From: Linepithema humile
Lineage: Eukaryota; Arthropoda; Insecta; Hymenoptera; Formicidae
Assembly (NCBI RefSeq): GCF_040581485.1
Contig: NC_090130.1
Span: 3,038,001 to 3,102,000 of the forward strand
DNA length: 64,000 bases
Direction: 5' to 3'
The translations under genes and the position numbers were made by a program. Below are positions 1-15,188 of the stretch, one piece after another (positions within the stretch are counted from its first letter, which is position 1; each line of letters starts with the position of its first letter). The notes below the pieces were generated by a model that saw only the letters and a program-made list of their open reading frames with translations, had not been told where the DNA came from and made no database searches.

Positions 1-3000
1 AGTCGCCCAAGGGCGAAAGTTGTTGCAGCTCGCTCGGCCGGTGCAAACCGCGTGGCACGCTCTCGTACGTGCTGCGGACCAGCAAATATAAATGCGTCTG
101 GTATCGGAGACAAGTGAAACGGAATTTTCGGCGCCGAAGGTCACGTCGAATCGCATCACGATGATGCATACCAATGGAATTCATTTCGATTCTATTTTTT
201 TTTTTGTTTTCATTCACTTGCGTGATTAAACTACTAATTTCAGGAATGTTGCGCTATCGCATTTCTCATATTTATAAATACCGTTCATCAACAATGATGA
301 AATTGTGATAAAAAAATACGTGATATTGCAAAATTAACCGTAGGAGTAATCGACAGTAGCAGGCGCATTGAGAGGTGCGGAATATACATTAATATACATT
401 AGATAACTGCGTAACGGAGGCCGCTCGGATATGACACGTATTCCCGATAGTCGGAGAATAAATGTTAGTGTTAGGAGAGACAGGCGGAACGAAATTTTCG
501 ACGGAGCAGAACGTGCCGAGAGCAGTCACGATAGATCGAGGCTGGATTATATGCAGGTATTGGAAGTATCGGCCTTGTGCGCGCGTTGGATCTCATTGGA
601 TCGTCCTGATATATCGATAGTCATTCGTTACTGCTACCTGTCGCGCATACCTGAGCGGAACCGCGCGCATGACATGGATCGCCGTAAAAATCATCGGTGC
701 GTGGTCGGGAAATAAAAGTTCGAAGAATCGAGAATCATTTAATTCATCGTCATTAAAGCCTCCTCGACCACGCGACCGAGTGCAGCGGGTGAGCGATGAA
801 TCTACGCCGATTCGAATCTATTGAGACGAGAAAACTCACGCGATTACGCGTCTTTCGCCGTTGCACTTCTCTATTCCTTAATCACGCAGCCAGCGGACGC
901 GGCAAGAAAGTAAGATTTCATTATTCGTTATGCGCGCGGCGCGGCAGTCGTGAACCGCGCCGGTCGTTTCCGTGCTTCGTCCGAGATGATAAAACATTAT
1001 GACCGTTTTATAGGCGGACACGACAGCACAGTAAATCATCGGCGTAAGCAAGCAATGCGCGCAAGATATTCCTTAACGACTCGGTGTCACAGTCGAACGC
1101 TCGGCCGTCTCGATACCCGCCGCGTCTTCGATGAAAACTTGGCTTTTTCCTTCTGAGTTATTTTCTCGTTACGCGATATTCGTGATATTTGCACGCAGAC
1201 AGTTTTGCGCGTTCGTACAACAAGCCTGAGTTCTCACGCCTTTCTTGTAGTTAGAGCCGTCAGGTAATTGCTGAACGAAGCATCGACGGCAATGAGGCAA
1301 TCCCTGACATAACTATATACGCGGCCGCGTAATAGAGCAGGTAGTCGCAAATACTTGGCACGTTTGAAATTATTATACGTCAACGAGTAGCGACGAGTCG
1401 AATTGCCTCGCACGTTAGATAATTAGCACGGCGCTCTTGATACTGAGAACTTTATCCACTCGCAGTATCGGTAGCGAAGTTCCTCGGGAGCGCTCGGTAT
1501 GCATGGAATTCGCGATGTAGATAAGTAACGTATACGCGCGGGAAGTTGCTCTCTAATATGCATATGTCATTTAGAAAAGTGTCTCTTTAAACTGCTCGGT
1601 CAATTTGTTCAATTGATCATCAGTCGATCTGCTGTTCGCTTTACTGCCACACGGAAAATATTTGGAAGATGAGAAAACATTGGACATACAATTAATATGA
1701 AACGTACGTCGCAGAACTCGGCCGATCTAACGAGCCACTAAAGACGAACTTGTATCCAAAGACGTGTCCAAAACATAAACTTGCGAAATCCCCGATAGCT
1801 AAACGTGAGTGCGCTATGCGCGAGCCGAGCGCGAATACATCTCTAACGATCGTGCAACAGCAAGTCGATACGCCCAACAGGTCGCCATACTTTCTACCAA
1901 TTAATAGCAGCTCTTCCGGTATGACGTACGAGCCGGCCAACACCCAGTTTATCTCCGGTCGAATTGACCCAATAATATTCACGAGGCGCGGCGTGCGTAC
2001 CGGCGATGCACCGTCTGGCCCAGATGCATAAATCAAGGCCGATCTTTCGGTAGAGCTTAGCAGCTAGAGCAGCCGAGGCGATAGCAATGAGAGGAGGGGC
2101 GAGATCCTCGGCGGCGCCTCGGCCGCTTCTTCTTCTTCTTGCTCGTCCTCTTGTTCCTCTTTCTCCTCCCGCGGTTATGATCGGACCGCAGACCGCGACC
2201 ATTGTTCGCGAGGCGAGCGGGGTCGGTTCGTCTCGTTATATGAGCGAGCGCTCGCGCTGCCATAGTCGGGAGATAAACAGCGGAGCCCCGCCGGCCGCCG
2301 CTGCACAGAGAGAAGGAGCGAAGATATAGCGGGTCGTGAGAGGTGCATCTAATGGGGCGACAATCGCGTATCGTTAGGGATACAGTCCGCGGCAAAATCC
2401 CGGATTGGCTACGTCGGAGGTCCGAGACGGTAGACTGGACTTTGCACATACCGAATATCCGTTGACTGACGTGGTCCCGCGAGTAACGCTGGGGCGATAA
2501 ATAAATATAAGACTTTCCATAAACGCGCAACAAGAACGAGACAATTTTTTTTTTTTTTTCTTTAAAAATACAGCAAATTCTTTGACACTGTATATTTTTA
2601 TCGTAATCATACGAGATGAGAAAAATGATCGATCCAAGTTCTGCTGGATGTAAAGCGCAAATCGTAATTTATCGGCAATCTTACTCTATCTTACGATCAC
2701 GGCATTATTACTGCCAGATATTAAAGAGCGCTGTATGCGGATCAATCATTCCTCTATATCTTCTATCCTCCGGTCGCGTCGGCTTCAGCCCTCGCGGGAT
2801 CAGAGATCACGTAGGAACAAGTGCGAACGCGCGCGGTCCTTCCACGAAGCGGTCTCATCAATTTCCTCGTTAACCCTATCATAATCGGCCGCGTCCGGCG
2901 AGAAAAAAACCGGCCGACAATGTAGCGCCGTGATATAAATATATCGGCTTATTTATTACCTGTGTATCATCTCCGTAAAAGGAGCAAGACACACTTGTTC

Positions 3001-3163
3001 CAGATCGATCATTCGCCGCCGTCCTTCGTTCGTATTCTCACAGCGTTAGTCGCGGGGAGCGTAGCGAGAGGAACAAGTGCGAGTCTTCTTCTTGACCTTC
3101 CTCACGCTCGGTACCACAACCACCTCATCAATCTCCTCCTCCTCCGGATATTAGCTCACGGGC
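1..3163. other. Unassigned non-coding DNA
   Basis: Mixed composition with T/A homopolymers (189-203, 2545-2560) and a CG-rich pyrimidine/purine-strand block at 2090-2310 in which several frames on both strands are open at once. No recognisable protein, tRNA or rRNA was found. Confidence 0.5.
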
Positions 3164-3195
3164 TGCGTGTGTGTGTGCGCGCGCGCGCGCGCGCG
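3164..3195. repeat. (TG)n(CG)n alternating tract
   Basis: 32 bp of strict purine-pyrimidine alternation: TG dinucleotides passing into CG dinucleotides, the sequence type most prone to adopt Z-DNA. Confidence 0.95.
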
Positions 3196-4310
3196 AACTC
3201 GACTTCCCCCTTACTCTACGTCGCTGCTTTCGACCGACTTCTTTATATCTTCCTCACGATCGGCACGTACCGACTTCACGACTTCGCTTTCGTTTCTGCC
3301 GTTAAGAGAGTCCGGCTGCGTCACTGCCGGGGTTATCACTGGGTCCTCCTCTTCCCCGAGAGTGATTAATGATCCACCATGTTCGTCCGTTTGTGGGCTA
3401 ATAGTGTTCCTTGTGTAGAACTTATTGTTGTAAACAATGAACGCGATCATTTGTTGAAATTTAATTTCTTTTTTTTTTTTGGAGCGTATGCTATTTTCAT
3501 TACGGTTTTTCAAAAAAGAATTGTCAATATTCTAAAAATATTAATTATTAAAGATGATTTTATTAAGATTATAAACATGCCATGTAGATAAATTATGATT
3601 CTTCCGAAGGAAGAGATTTAGAAAGAGCAAACGAAGGCGTTGACTTTTTTTTTTATGGAGATTACTTTTCTGCATTCCGAGCGTCGAGATTTTTGCCGAA
3701 TCCACGCGATTATAAATTCGTACCCTTGTCGTCTCCGCTTTGGTCTCGGACTCTCCTCGTTAAATCACTTCTGCATCATCCACGGAGTTTACATAAGTCA
3801 GCCAAAGTGGATCCGCTAACGATCCGGAAGAAGAGCCGCATCAGCAAAATTGCAGTTAATGGCGCGGTCCAACGCCCACTGCGAGCTTTTTGCTCGCCAA
3901 GGTGAAACGGACCGAAGAAATATGAGACTTTATTCACACGTTGCTTGTAATTTAATGAATGTTGCCGAAATAAAAGTGCATGTTACCGCGCTAATAGGAT
4001 GTACTTGTTAAATGTTGCATCTACTTTAACCGTGCACGCTGCACTCCTGGAAATAATCGCAGCTTATTATCGGTAACAATATTTGTATATATCGCGTTGC
4101 GAAAAGCGTCAGTTAAATTACATGAAAGACACGTATCTGCGTGTATCTAAATTGCAAAAATAGTACTAAATTACTTTGCACGTTGCGCGCCACGCTATCG
4201 TCTGAGTTCACGGCAATCACGTCACTCACCTCGCACTCGGTTCGCCGTTACGGCCCGACGCTCTATTATCACATCGACAAATCCAGAGTGCAGCGCGGAG
4301 TGGTAGGAGG
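3196..4310. other. Unassigned non-coding DNA
   Basis: AT-rich from about 3400 to 3660 with a T11 run near 3470, then mixed sequence. Nothing recognisable. Confidence 0.5.
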
Positions 4311-4323
4311 GAAAGAGAGAGAA

Positions 4324-4375
<52 letters not shown>

Positions 4376-4383
4376 GGAGGGAG
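4311..4383 (+). repeat. GA-rich microsatellite
   Basis: 73 bp almost entirely G and A on the + strand, with a pure (GA)n core at 4330-4361. It creates spurious Arg/Glu and Ser/Leu repeat frames on the two strands. Confidence 0.97.
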
Positions 4384-7300
4384 TGATCTCGTGTGTAAAC
4401 GTAAACATTAGATAAGTTACAGCGTTCTCCGCGCGCCGGCGTGCTAGAGGAGGCCTGTTACATGTCGGTGCGGCTATGTGCGAGCGCGGTCTAAAGGGAA
4501 CCATGTACGGAATATCTGTACGGCGGTGGAGCAGCAGCTACGTTCTTCCTCCTCCTTAGGCCGGGCATGGGAAAAAATGTCACATTATTCTCCTATATGG
4601 TGATGCAGCACGCCGCTCACTTGGAAAATTTATCCTCTTATACCGGGACTTGCGCGGGCACGCCGTTGAAGGAGGGATATCGCTTATACGGTGTTGTGGG
4701 AGTTACGGAACTCCGGGGCTGCTACCGGGGCAACCGGGATGGATAGCGGCGAATCGCCGCGCGTTTCCCCGTTCGCTCAGAGATATATTCGCGCGGGTTG
4801 CGTATGAACGCCACTTCCGTGCGCCGCACGGGACCGGCATGAGGTGGAATTTATCTCGGGTTAATAGATACGACATTACGGCCGCGCGAGAGGATACGTC
4901 GTGCTGCGTGCGTAATGATACCTTTCTCGGCGCGTTTTCCAGCAAAGTTGATCCTGCAAATTTCTCGAATTAGTATAAGGAAGATAAATGGAAGGCGAAA
5001 GAAATGAATCTCGTTGTGCACCAGCCGTCATAAATCAAAGGTTTATTAATGAGATATAAATGATACAGATGTGTGTATAATAGTAACAACTTTAAAAATA
5101 GATTTTGATAATCTTAGTGATCGAAACTGTTTTCTTTCGAAGCAGAAAAATCATGTCTGATAAAAATCCCGTTGACATTTCTGCTCGCTATATCAAACTC
5201 GCGCACAAAGGGAAATCAGGGAAGTTAATACCGTGATGAGGGAGTAACGGCTCGGATTCGACTCGTCCCATATCGTGTACGTCTTCGATGATCGGCGCGC
5301 TCGATGCACCCACGCGAGACACGTCACACACGCATACGACAAGCGGCTAAACCGAACGCATTTTTGCTTCTTTCTTCGCGGAAGACACGATCCTGCGAAA
5401 TGTCACATTCTCACTCCAGGAAGATCTGAAGCTCAGCCGGGTTCTTCCTAGTAGTGATCTCTAACAGAAACACATTCTCATGACACTTTGATCTTTTAAT
5501 GAACGAAGAATATCTTCATGATCTCAATTGAAGTTCTTAGATTATCGATATGCAAAACTGGAATCGAGAGATTAAACAAACATGAAAGGCACGCTCTTCA
5601 ATATTTGCCGGGCAGCATTTTTAGTTTCTTATTTTTGTTCAACCTGTCGTGTGGTTTGCTACGTCGCGGACTGACGCAGAGATGGACAGACAGATAATTA
5701 TCGGGCATATCGAACATGTCTTTAGATCATGTTCAGCGGTGAAGGAAGGTGGCGATGCCCGCTTTCGCCTTTGCTTTTTGGTGGCGCAATCGGGGGCGTT
5801 CGCGGAGCGAACGACCGAGGGTCGGATCGGCCGGGGGATCTATCGATCGTACGCACTGATAGGACCGTATGGAATCAAGCGACGATGATGCAATGACCTA
5901 TATATCACGCCGTTTGACACGTTTCGCGTGTTCTTTAATTACCTGTCGCGAATACATCAGTGATGTTGTCGAGGTCAATCGTTCACGGTTCTTTAAATTG
6001 TATCCTCGACATATCTGCCAGTGAATTCAAAAAGATTAAATTGTACCCTAGAAACGTAAAAACATTTATAAGAATATATATCGAATATATACAGTTAAAT
6101 AATTAACCGCTTAAAAATATAAAAACTAATGCCGCGGTGATTGGAGCGCGATTTACAAAGCTGCGGCTACCGAGCATGAGACCGAGATCAAGGTCTCTTC
6201 GATCCTGCATTAGGATAAAGCACTGCCGGATCGGTCGTTTCGCGGAGCGCCGAGAAATATCGATGCAGGTATGCCCGCGGTGCACTCTCGATCAGCCTCG
6301 TGGTGGTCCCCCGGTTCGATATATCGAACGATCTTGCGCATGTAGGCGCTGCAGCCGGCAGTCCCGCGCCGTTTTGCATAATACGACGAGACGCCTGCAC
6401 GCGGCCCCTTCACACCAAACGTGTCACGGACCCGCCAGGTTGACGATACCTTACGACGCGAGCTCGAATATTTTACTACTGAATCACCGACTGTCGCTTG
6501 TCGTTATTCACGCTTTCCGTATCGCCGTCGCGCAGATTGTCTAATCAAAAATTATATATTATTATCTAATTTTTCACCAGAATTTTTACTCGCCGTAAAA
6601 CACTCGCTTTTTCCTCTCAGGCTTTGCAAAGCGATATAATTCGCATTCGGAGAACGGGAACATTAGAATATCGTAAACCGGGCATTATAAATTCACCAGC
6701 GCCCGCAAAATCGAGAAGACAAGGCACGACTCGGCCACGTCCACCTTGCGGCGTGATAAAGCCCAGAACGAAGTTCAAGCTCGTCGACTCACCGCCCGAG
6801 GCTCTCAGCCCTGACGGAGGTAATATCCGAAAGGGATCTTCGAGAGCACGCGGGGAAGACGGAGGCGAGGAATAGTAACGGTACGCGTCGTGCAACCCAC
6901 ACACAAAGTCCGGCCTATTGCCACCCAGAACGTCCCCCAGTCGGCGTTAAGCGGATCCCTCGCGCTGCCGCGTTGAAGTCTTATTTATTGTATCGACTTT
7001 CCGCCGCGCGGGCCCCCTTTTTCCTCTCCCTTTATTCCACGGCCGACCGATTATCGCCGCGAGTTATTACGTCGGTTCTTTCAGCGCACGCCGGACCCGA
7101 AAGGTCGCGTTCATGCCCGATAAGGGTCACTCGCGATGCCGTACGTACCGGCGCGCCGTGGCTAAGCGAGATACGGCCGCAATATTTCAGATAACGCGGG
7201 CCCCTCGAACGCGCCGCTCAAGGAGCGCGCGAGCGGGTCACTCATGTACAAGACGCCGCTCACGGTGCGCAGTCACGGGATTGACATGAGCTTAAGTCAG

Positions 7301-10300
7301 TCGGGGAAGAGCCGAATGATGATTTCCTGGATGCCCGTTGCATTTGCGTCGAAGACGCCGAGGCTGGGAATAATTTATGTATTTGTTTTGCGAATATGTT
7401 ATAACGTCGGTTGCGCACTTTTTTTATGCGGCACGGGTATGCGTTTAAATCTTGTTTCAGGTTTCAATTCAACGCGCTGTAATATACGAATCTTTTTTGC
7501 ATTTTTTTTTTTTTTAATGATAATTTGTGAGCAATGTTTTCGTCCTTACTTTTGAAAATGTTTGAATTGCAAATTGCAGTTACTATTTAATGAATGAAAC
7601 ATCAGTGCATAATTAATATATAACCACGAACAAGGCCTTAATGATCGCGATTTGATCAGCATAGAGCTTTAAGGTCTCATATGTATGTGTGGACCGGTTC
7701 AAGCCGAAGATTTCCGTGCTATTATTGTTAATACGATCTCGGGGCTCTATAAGAGAGACTTTGCAGATTGCGGACGTTCGCAGAACTAGCGAAAGGAACA
7801 ACGCCCCGGCGGTAGGATATCCTCGGGATGGAACTGCTCGGGATGGACGGTTAGCTTGCACGACTTATGCGTGATACTAGTTAGAGAAATTGTACTTGGC
7901 GAGTGCACTAATGCCCGCACCATTAAAGTAAACCGAACGCGGAATCGATTTCGCCGTTTCTTTCATCGCGGCGATTGAGCTAGAAGCAACGTTGCATCTC
8001 CTCCTCGCCCGATGCGTTTCTTTTCGATCTGTTTACGAGGAGGAGATCTCTGAAACGGGCAGGATAGATGCCGGGGAGGCGAGCATAATCGATTTCAAGC
8101 GCCGTCTTCCATACTTCACTACATTTTTCAGACCGCACTCTCTGTGAGAAGAACTTCGTACGGAGCGTGTTGCTCCGCGTTGCAGATATCTTATGCACGG
8201 TAATAGATATGTCGATCGTATACATTCCGCCGCGCTGTTTGGATTCCCTCGGATTGCCGTTAGTAGAGTATAACGGTTGTTACGGTACTTTTGTAGAATT
8301 CGTAATTGTGGACGAAGATTTCAGAGCGGATTTGTGAAAGCCTGAGCCTCCGCGCGAACTCGGGGTGAAAACGCAGCGACGTTGTTACGCGAGTTGTATT
8401 ATGCAAATCCGTCTCTATTATATCGACGCTTTGCAGCAGCGAAAGCGCGGAAATACCGTGCAATTAATCGATACGTTCGCGGGATAACTCTCGAGTCGTT
8501 GTTCGCGACGACTGATGGTGAAATATATTACCGCGACGATGCTTATTTTCTTCGGCGACGTTTACGCTCATAATTATTAATTTACGACGCGAACGCTGCG
8601 AAAACAGCGACGGGAATGAGTCAATTGCCGCGATTACGTCGATTTCACAACTCTCTGCATTCGTCCGGCATTTACCGTGCTTATATAACTTCTATAAAAT
8701 TTACTTTGTGAAAAAGTCGAAACTTCAAAATCTTTATAATTTTAGCACCTGTAAAGGTCTTTACAAAGCCGATCACATATTCTACTTCGCGATATTTTTA
8801 TACACTTGAAACTTCAATATTAAAAACAAGATAAATGTCCAAATTTAATAGGGGAACTCGAGCGATTACACTTTTCGACCTATCGCTCATGTCGTGCTAT
8901 GTACCTTTTAACGTCGTGAGAATATTTTAGAGCATTAACGGACTTGCATTTGAACCGAGCATTCCACTTGATCCTCCCAACGCTTTTTTTTTTATTCTCA
9001 CGAAGTTTCGAACGAAGGCGGCGGCACGATGACGGATGGCTGTCTCTTAGGGAGACTTCTTCGCGAGGCCCCCCATCGTCGTCAGATCCATTACAATTCA
9101 TTGCCATATGATAGATGCCACTCATTTGGCCTCGATGTCCGATTGAGTCTAACCTGCGCCAATGCCCTGAGGGCAGAGTAAATTTTGATGCCTTCGATCA
9201 TATTTAACGCGCGCATCGCGCGATCGATGTTCCTTGTCGAATCATCTTGTCCTCGGCATCGGTAAAACCAATCAACGCTCTTTTCAACGGATCGAATCCA
9301 ATAATGTTAAAGATACCTCAAATCCACCGCAATAAATAATTAAACCTTTAAATTTTCCGTTTAACGTTTAATGTGACTTGTCGTATGCGAGACACTATCG
9401 ATTTTTTTACTTCCAGCGATGATTTTAATATTTTCTCCGTTTCAAAATTTTATTAAACAATCCCGCTTTTAATACGCCCGCTCCATAAAATCTCTCGATA
9501 ATCTAAATCCAATCCTTTCTTCCAATCATTGTTTTCTCGTCGTATCTCGTCATAGAGTGTAACGATTCAATGTCACCATAATAAAAATCTCCGGAATGCT
9601 CATAGTAAAAGACTGGAATGTCCATAATGACAAACTAAAACATAATCCATCAGTTAAAATTCCGAAAACGATCGTTAATGTTTGAGCTGAGGAATGTGTT
9701 TACGACGGACTTCAGTCAAACTTCAGAAGTTTTCTTCAGTTTATCTGTTTGCCTTTAGATAAGTTTAAAGATAACCTCTTATTAGAATAAAATATTTTCA
9801 AGAATTCAAACAATAAAAAAAAACAAATTTACCAAGAAAAAACTATATAAGCTACATATTTAATTTAAAGATAGTGACGAAATTAAAGCAATAGCCTTTG
9901 GTAAAACTTTTGTATTCCACAACTCGATATTTGTAAAAGAATAACAGTGATGAAAGGATCAAAAATTAGAGATCAACTCATACATGAACATTAATTCGGA
10001 CTCATCGCTACTCTCTCCGCGACATCTTCGAAAAGCGCGCAGTGTCGATATATCAAGGAGGAGGCTATTAAGGCTCATTTTATAAGAATCACCTGTAGCC
10101 GGGTTTGGACATCAGCGGGGATTTATTTGGACGGACACCTCGCGGCTGACTGATGCACGTCGCTTATCAAGGCGACATGCCAGAACGGATTGAAATATGT
10201 CCACGTTCCCGTTGCCGGGTTATTCAACCATCTATGCCGCCCACTGTCTCGAATTCCACGTGTTCGGGTTATGATATAGCCGGGAGAAGTTACGGATCCA

Positions 10301-12000
10301 GCCCAGCGGGACGTCCAAATGGGTGGGGAACACTTCGGCGGCAGTCATCATCAAAAATTAGTGCTCTTCCGAGAAGATTCGTCAAACTCTCAAGTATCCG
10401 CGCGTGGTCTCGAGAGAAACGGCGCATGTGTAAGATAGCGATCGGTCCTTGTATGAGAATCGGAAAGATTGAGATTTTAGGCTCCCAAAGGAAATGGAAA
10501 TGTCTTTATTTTTATGATGAGAAGGCGGACAAGCGTCTTCTGCCGCGGCTTGATGGATGTCGAGATGATGACACGGAGATAGCGAAGTGTTCCGTGAAAC
10601 TTGATAATGATCGATCGATCGCCAATCTAGAATTTTGTTACACAGTTTTTGTTGGAGATCTCTACATGATTTACATGGCCATTGTCAGTATCGTTTTTTT
10701 TATACCGCTCCAGTTTAAATATTTACATTTTTCAAGTAGCTGAAGTAAGCTGAACATAAGCCCATAATAATTCACGAATAAGATGGAATTTGCGTCAAAA
10801 CGCCGTATCATTCGGATGAAAAATGCAATCATTAAAAATCTACTTATATTAAAAAGAGTATCATTTTATAACAATCGTACATCGCGCAGTTAAGAAATAT
10901 TAAGAGGATTATTTTATTTTAAATTTTTTTATCGTGCAGTATTATCCGTCCGAGTGAGTGCCATCAATCGGGTTGATGTTTATTGTAATGACGGACGTAA
11001 TGAATAATAGAACAATTTTTTAGCGGGTATTATCGCAAGAGGAGCCGAAGCTCTTTTAGGGCATTCTTTGCGGCGCCGAGAGCCGAACCGAAAGACCCGC
11101 GAGAGTTTTTCGGTGGACAATCCATTTGTATTCTCGCCGGACTTGTCCCCGAGAGTGTAAGGACCCCTGCGGTTTCGCTACACTTGTATTTGCATTCGGT
11201 GCCCGGAGCCCGTATAGCGTAGTGTAGAGCCCGTCCGTAAATTAACCTGCGGCGTTCCATCGTGCGGTCGGAATGAGATATCGGGCACCCGCCCTCGCGA
11301 GGGCTGCCCTTCTATAAAGTATCCTTCGTCCTGCCGCGAAAGAACGTCGCCGCTCATTCCATTGGGACCGGTCCGCGTTCGGCAATCGGCGGGCATTAGG
11401 CCGGACTTTGTTATGACCATTCCTTTAACATATCCGCCCCTCCTTTATTACGAAAATTATTTAGTAACTTATATTTCTACGAAAGTAAAGCAAAATTTCA
11501 TGCATAATCATAACATTGATTTTCCGCTTGAAACTTGATTGTAATCGTTTCCGAATCAGGACTGATACTTGTGTTTCTTTCTGCCGCAATAATTAAGATC
11601 ATTTCTACGCTTGTTTATGCTGAGCAGCCTCAACCATATTAGGTCGCCGCGTTGTTCGCATAACAATGGCACAAAAGAAAGTGTGCAACGAGACTAATCA
11701 AAAGGTAATATATCATCGTGTCTCTCCGAGTCACCAAGCACCAACCATGTTCTTTCACTTTTGTTTGCGTTACTATTTGGTCAAATTGCAAACTGTTAGA
11801 TAATCTTGAAGTAGTTCAACATGCGTTTGCATCAACAATACACAATCACCGCGACTCTTGGAGATTCTAACTTAATAGAAAGATCGTGCCGCAGCGATAT
11901 GAATGTAAAATGCAAGTCGCCGAAGCGGCTGAATTCAGCATCGTGATTATCAAGGGCCGCCGCAACGAGAACGTCGTTACTCGCCGCGCTCATCGCCGGC
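4384..12000. other. Unassigned non-coding DNA
   Basis: Alternates CG-rich (about 4430-4870, 6140-6450, 6690-7250, 11040-11420) and AT-rich stretches (about 8660-8880, 9290-9970, 10740-11030). The longest open frame, 10153-10743 (+, 196 codons), has no domain I recognise and drifts into AT-rich sequence at its end; I treat it as chance. Confidence 0.5.
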
Positions 12001-12600
12001 GATTTTTCGCGTTCGGCCGCGCGCGCGGCCGGCGTCGAAGATCCTGAGTCCTGTCGTGACCGGTGCCACGCGTGGTATCTGATGTCTACATGTGTACGAA
12101 CGCTCGGGCCTCGGGCTCACGCGATCCCAGTTCTCCTTTATACATCCACCTTGGCAGCCTTAACCACCTGTGCACCGAACCGCTTTCCCCTGCCGCCGCC
12201 CCCGCCGCCCCGTTCCGCAGTCTCTATCTTGCTCTCCCCCCGGAGTGAGAGGACATACCGGTACCGCGCCAGAGCGTCGTCGTCGCTGCGTTCTGTACAA
12301 GGAGAGAGAGACGCGGTTAAGGTACAGCCCTCGTTCCTAAAGCGGGCAAGATCTATCGTCCGCAGCTTTTCAAAGGGATCACGAGGAATCGCATGTCCCA
12401 AACCATTTATCAGCGTGTCGGCCGAGGTGCGCCCTTCGCGCTCGCCGAGCAAGAGAGAACGAGAGAAACGCTCCGCAGTCTCGATAAGGTCTCGCGCCGA
12501 CATAATGAAGAGGCGGCCGCTTCTGGAAAACTGGCTGACGTTTCAATTTCGTGCCTTCGACGCGCGCAACGCACGGTCACTCGACAGGCGAGATCGCGAA
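12001..12600. other. CpG-dense block
   Basis: Dense in CG dinucleotides with a CCG-rich core at 12190-12225. Several frames on both strands are open together, up to 189 codons, and encode low-complexity Arg/Ser/Pro sequence typical of CG-rich DNA without a gene. It could be a promoter-associated island; no core promoter element is clear. Confidence 0.45.
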
Positions 12601-15188
12601 CTGATTAAGCGCCGAAGCCGAATCATGAGAGGCGGTGTTAATAATACGTAATTAATACATTGTGTTACGTCGAGATCATATTTCTCGACTGTCACTGTGC
12701 TGAGTTCATTTTCTATTCCGCAGCACGTATAATCATTGTAAATATCATGTCATCAATAATTCTAAAACAATTTATTTTATTTTAGAATCTTATTTCGCTT
12801 TCTGGTAGTACATATTATTAATTACTTTCGCTTTCTAGTGGTATTATTTCTCAAGAATCTATTTGTATATCTGATTGTTAACGGAATACGATAATATTAC
12901 ATTAACCGGTCTAGAATGTCAAAGGCTAATTTCTCTACGGTGCTCATTAGTATTGAAAGCCCAGCCTTAAAGACCGTAATGTAATATCATTTAAAACGAT
13001 GACTAGTATCTATTGTCGGCTGGTAGCAGCGAGACGATTGACCTTTTTGGCTCTCGCAGCCTCAACGTAACGGCATGGCTAAGTGGTGTAAACAGCGACC
13101 GCGCACAGTTTCCGTACGTGTAGCCCGTTTTATGGTGAAAGGAGAATACCTTTGTACCTTTTATGTTTTCCCTCCCGCGTGTGACTCTCGGGTGGCACGC
13201 TTTAAAGAAGCAAAAATTTAAGAGCGTCAATACGGCGAAGAGACGAAATGGAAGCGACGAAGAAGTCGCTCGTGTGAAATCGATTCTCGGACGAGCGAAA
13301 GAAGCGTGCGTATATCTTTCCCGGCGACAAGAGCAAGTACGTAAGAGGGTGTTACGACTTGAACATTGCGCAAGCTTCCAGAATTACACGCAATTACCAT
13401 TTATCTTTTTATTTACCTTCGCGGAATTATGATATTGTTGTGGGAAAAATCAGGAAAAGATTTATATTTGCGCGGTGACATATCGTCAATTTGTCAGATA
13501 AGCATTGATATCTTTAACGGAATCGACGCCTTAAGCCTTTTGCATTCAGTTTATAAAAAATAGCATAATCGAATGATATCAAATATGTACAAGTGACATC
13601 TCTATCGATACTTTCACGAAAGATTATCACCCGCAGCACCAATCAACGCTACACTGCACTCTATTACAATTTTCATATCTTTCTCTCGGTCGCCACTCGT
13701 ATCCTGAGAAAAGCAACGATTATTGCATGCAAATGAGCAACTCACGCCGTCCACCGTATATTATGTTAACGTATGCTAATGAAAATACAGATAAAAATAT
13801 AATAGGAGTGACAAAATCACGAGGGTGAAATATTAGCTTATAATTATGATACAAAATTTACTTCACGTTCGTTTTAATCGCGTTACACTGGAAATATCGT
13901 TCCGCCGTCGAAGAGAGAAATAAAACGGTAATATGTGACGACCTTCCACGTATGCTATAGCTGGAGGTGACATTTCGTCTTATGAAGTAACGCAAATTTA
14001 CATTCCGCAAATTATAAGGCCGCGGCCGGTATCGGCCGGCCTGTGCCACTCACGTTATTTCTCCACGGTATCTGTAACGATTATCTGCTCAACCTTAAGG
14101 AGAGTCACACGTACGGACGCAAGCGTGTCAGTGGGATTTTTACCTGCCGCATCCCTGATCACGTTGCGGTACCGCGATAGCTGTTAAGAGACTTGTGCCA
14201 TACTCCATCGGGTTCATAGACACGATCCGCCGCAGAGACTTGCATCGCGATGTATCTATCTGAGCAGAAACGCGACGTCACCGTTACACGCATTTTAATA
14301 AACATTTTTCGTCCACTCGCGCCTATCGCACGGCTGACAATTATTTCTCCGGCTAACCGCAACGCGGATCGATATTAACCGAAGCGCAGTTATTCCGCTA
14401 GAGAGATATTAATACATTATGCGCTTTATTCCTTCTTACACGCTAGCTCGTATATTTTCTCATTGTAAAATTATTAATATTATTGTCCGTAGAGATTCAT
14501 AAATTTGTAAAATTTTGCGTTGTTAATACCTATCACTTTGTTCGGCATTTCCTCATTTTGCAAAACGTTTCGTCCATTGATCATTATTTACGCCGTGCAT
14601 AATAGTAACTTATCCACGAGATATCGAGATGCTTAAAGGCACGCATATCTCGGCAGAATTTCCTGTTTCGTTATAAATAAATCTAGACTAACGAGGGTCG
14701 GTAAGGATCTCCCGGCTGTCTTCGCGGACCCGATGGCCTGCGCTCGCGGTAACTCAAAACCAAGTGCACAGATTGTTCGTTCGTGATATTCTTTCACCGG
14801 CGGCTAAGTCGTACGTTTTCCAACGACCGGACGTCTCCTCCGTGTTCTCCACCCACGTGGTGTTAGAGCGCCGCGCGGATTACGTAACGGCGTTTACGGA
14901 CAAACGAAACGGACAGAGAGAAAGAGAACAACCGCGAAAAGAGGGTGGGTGGCGAGCGGTGGAATCGATATTCGCGGCACGGGGAGAGTTCGCTGGCCGA
15001 TTAGGACGCAAATCATTCAGATGCCCCGTTGGTTAGGTAAGCCAAGACTCCATCGAGATGTGGGATGGGCCGCAGTCACGTGTGGCAATGTAGCTTCGCG
15101 TTAAGCCAGCGTGGACCTCGAACGGGCAGAATGGTGCTGACGTGAGGACAGTTTACCGGAGAGGCCAGTCGGCTACGCGTGGAACAGG
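12601..15188. other. Unassigned non-coding DNA
   Basis: AT-rich segments (12640-12990, 13430-13860, 14400-14680) and short CG-rich ones. A POU-type octamer ATGCAAAT occurs at about 13728-13735. No gene recognised. Confidence 0.45.

Noticed and set aside
4226..4504. Ser/Leu repeat frame opposite a GA tract (minus)
   Set aside because: Direct product of the (GA)n microsatellite.
10153..10743. 196-codon open frame (+)
   Set aside because: No domain recognised, no splice or start context, and composition changes midway. A frame of this length is expected by chance in six frames of 64 kb of partly CG-rich DNA.
12082..12651. 189-codon open frame (+)
   Set aside because: Lies in a CpG-dense block where both strands are open; low-complexity Arg/Ser/Pro.
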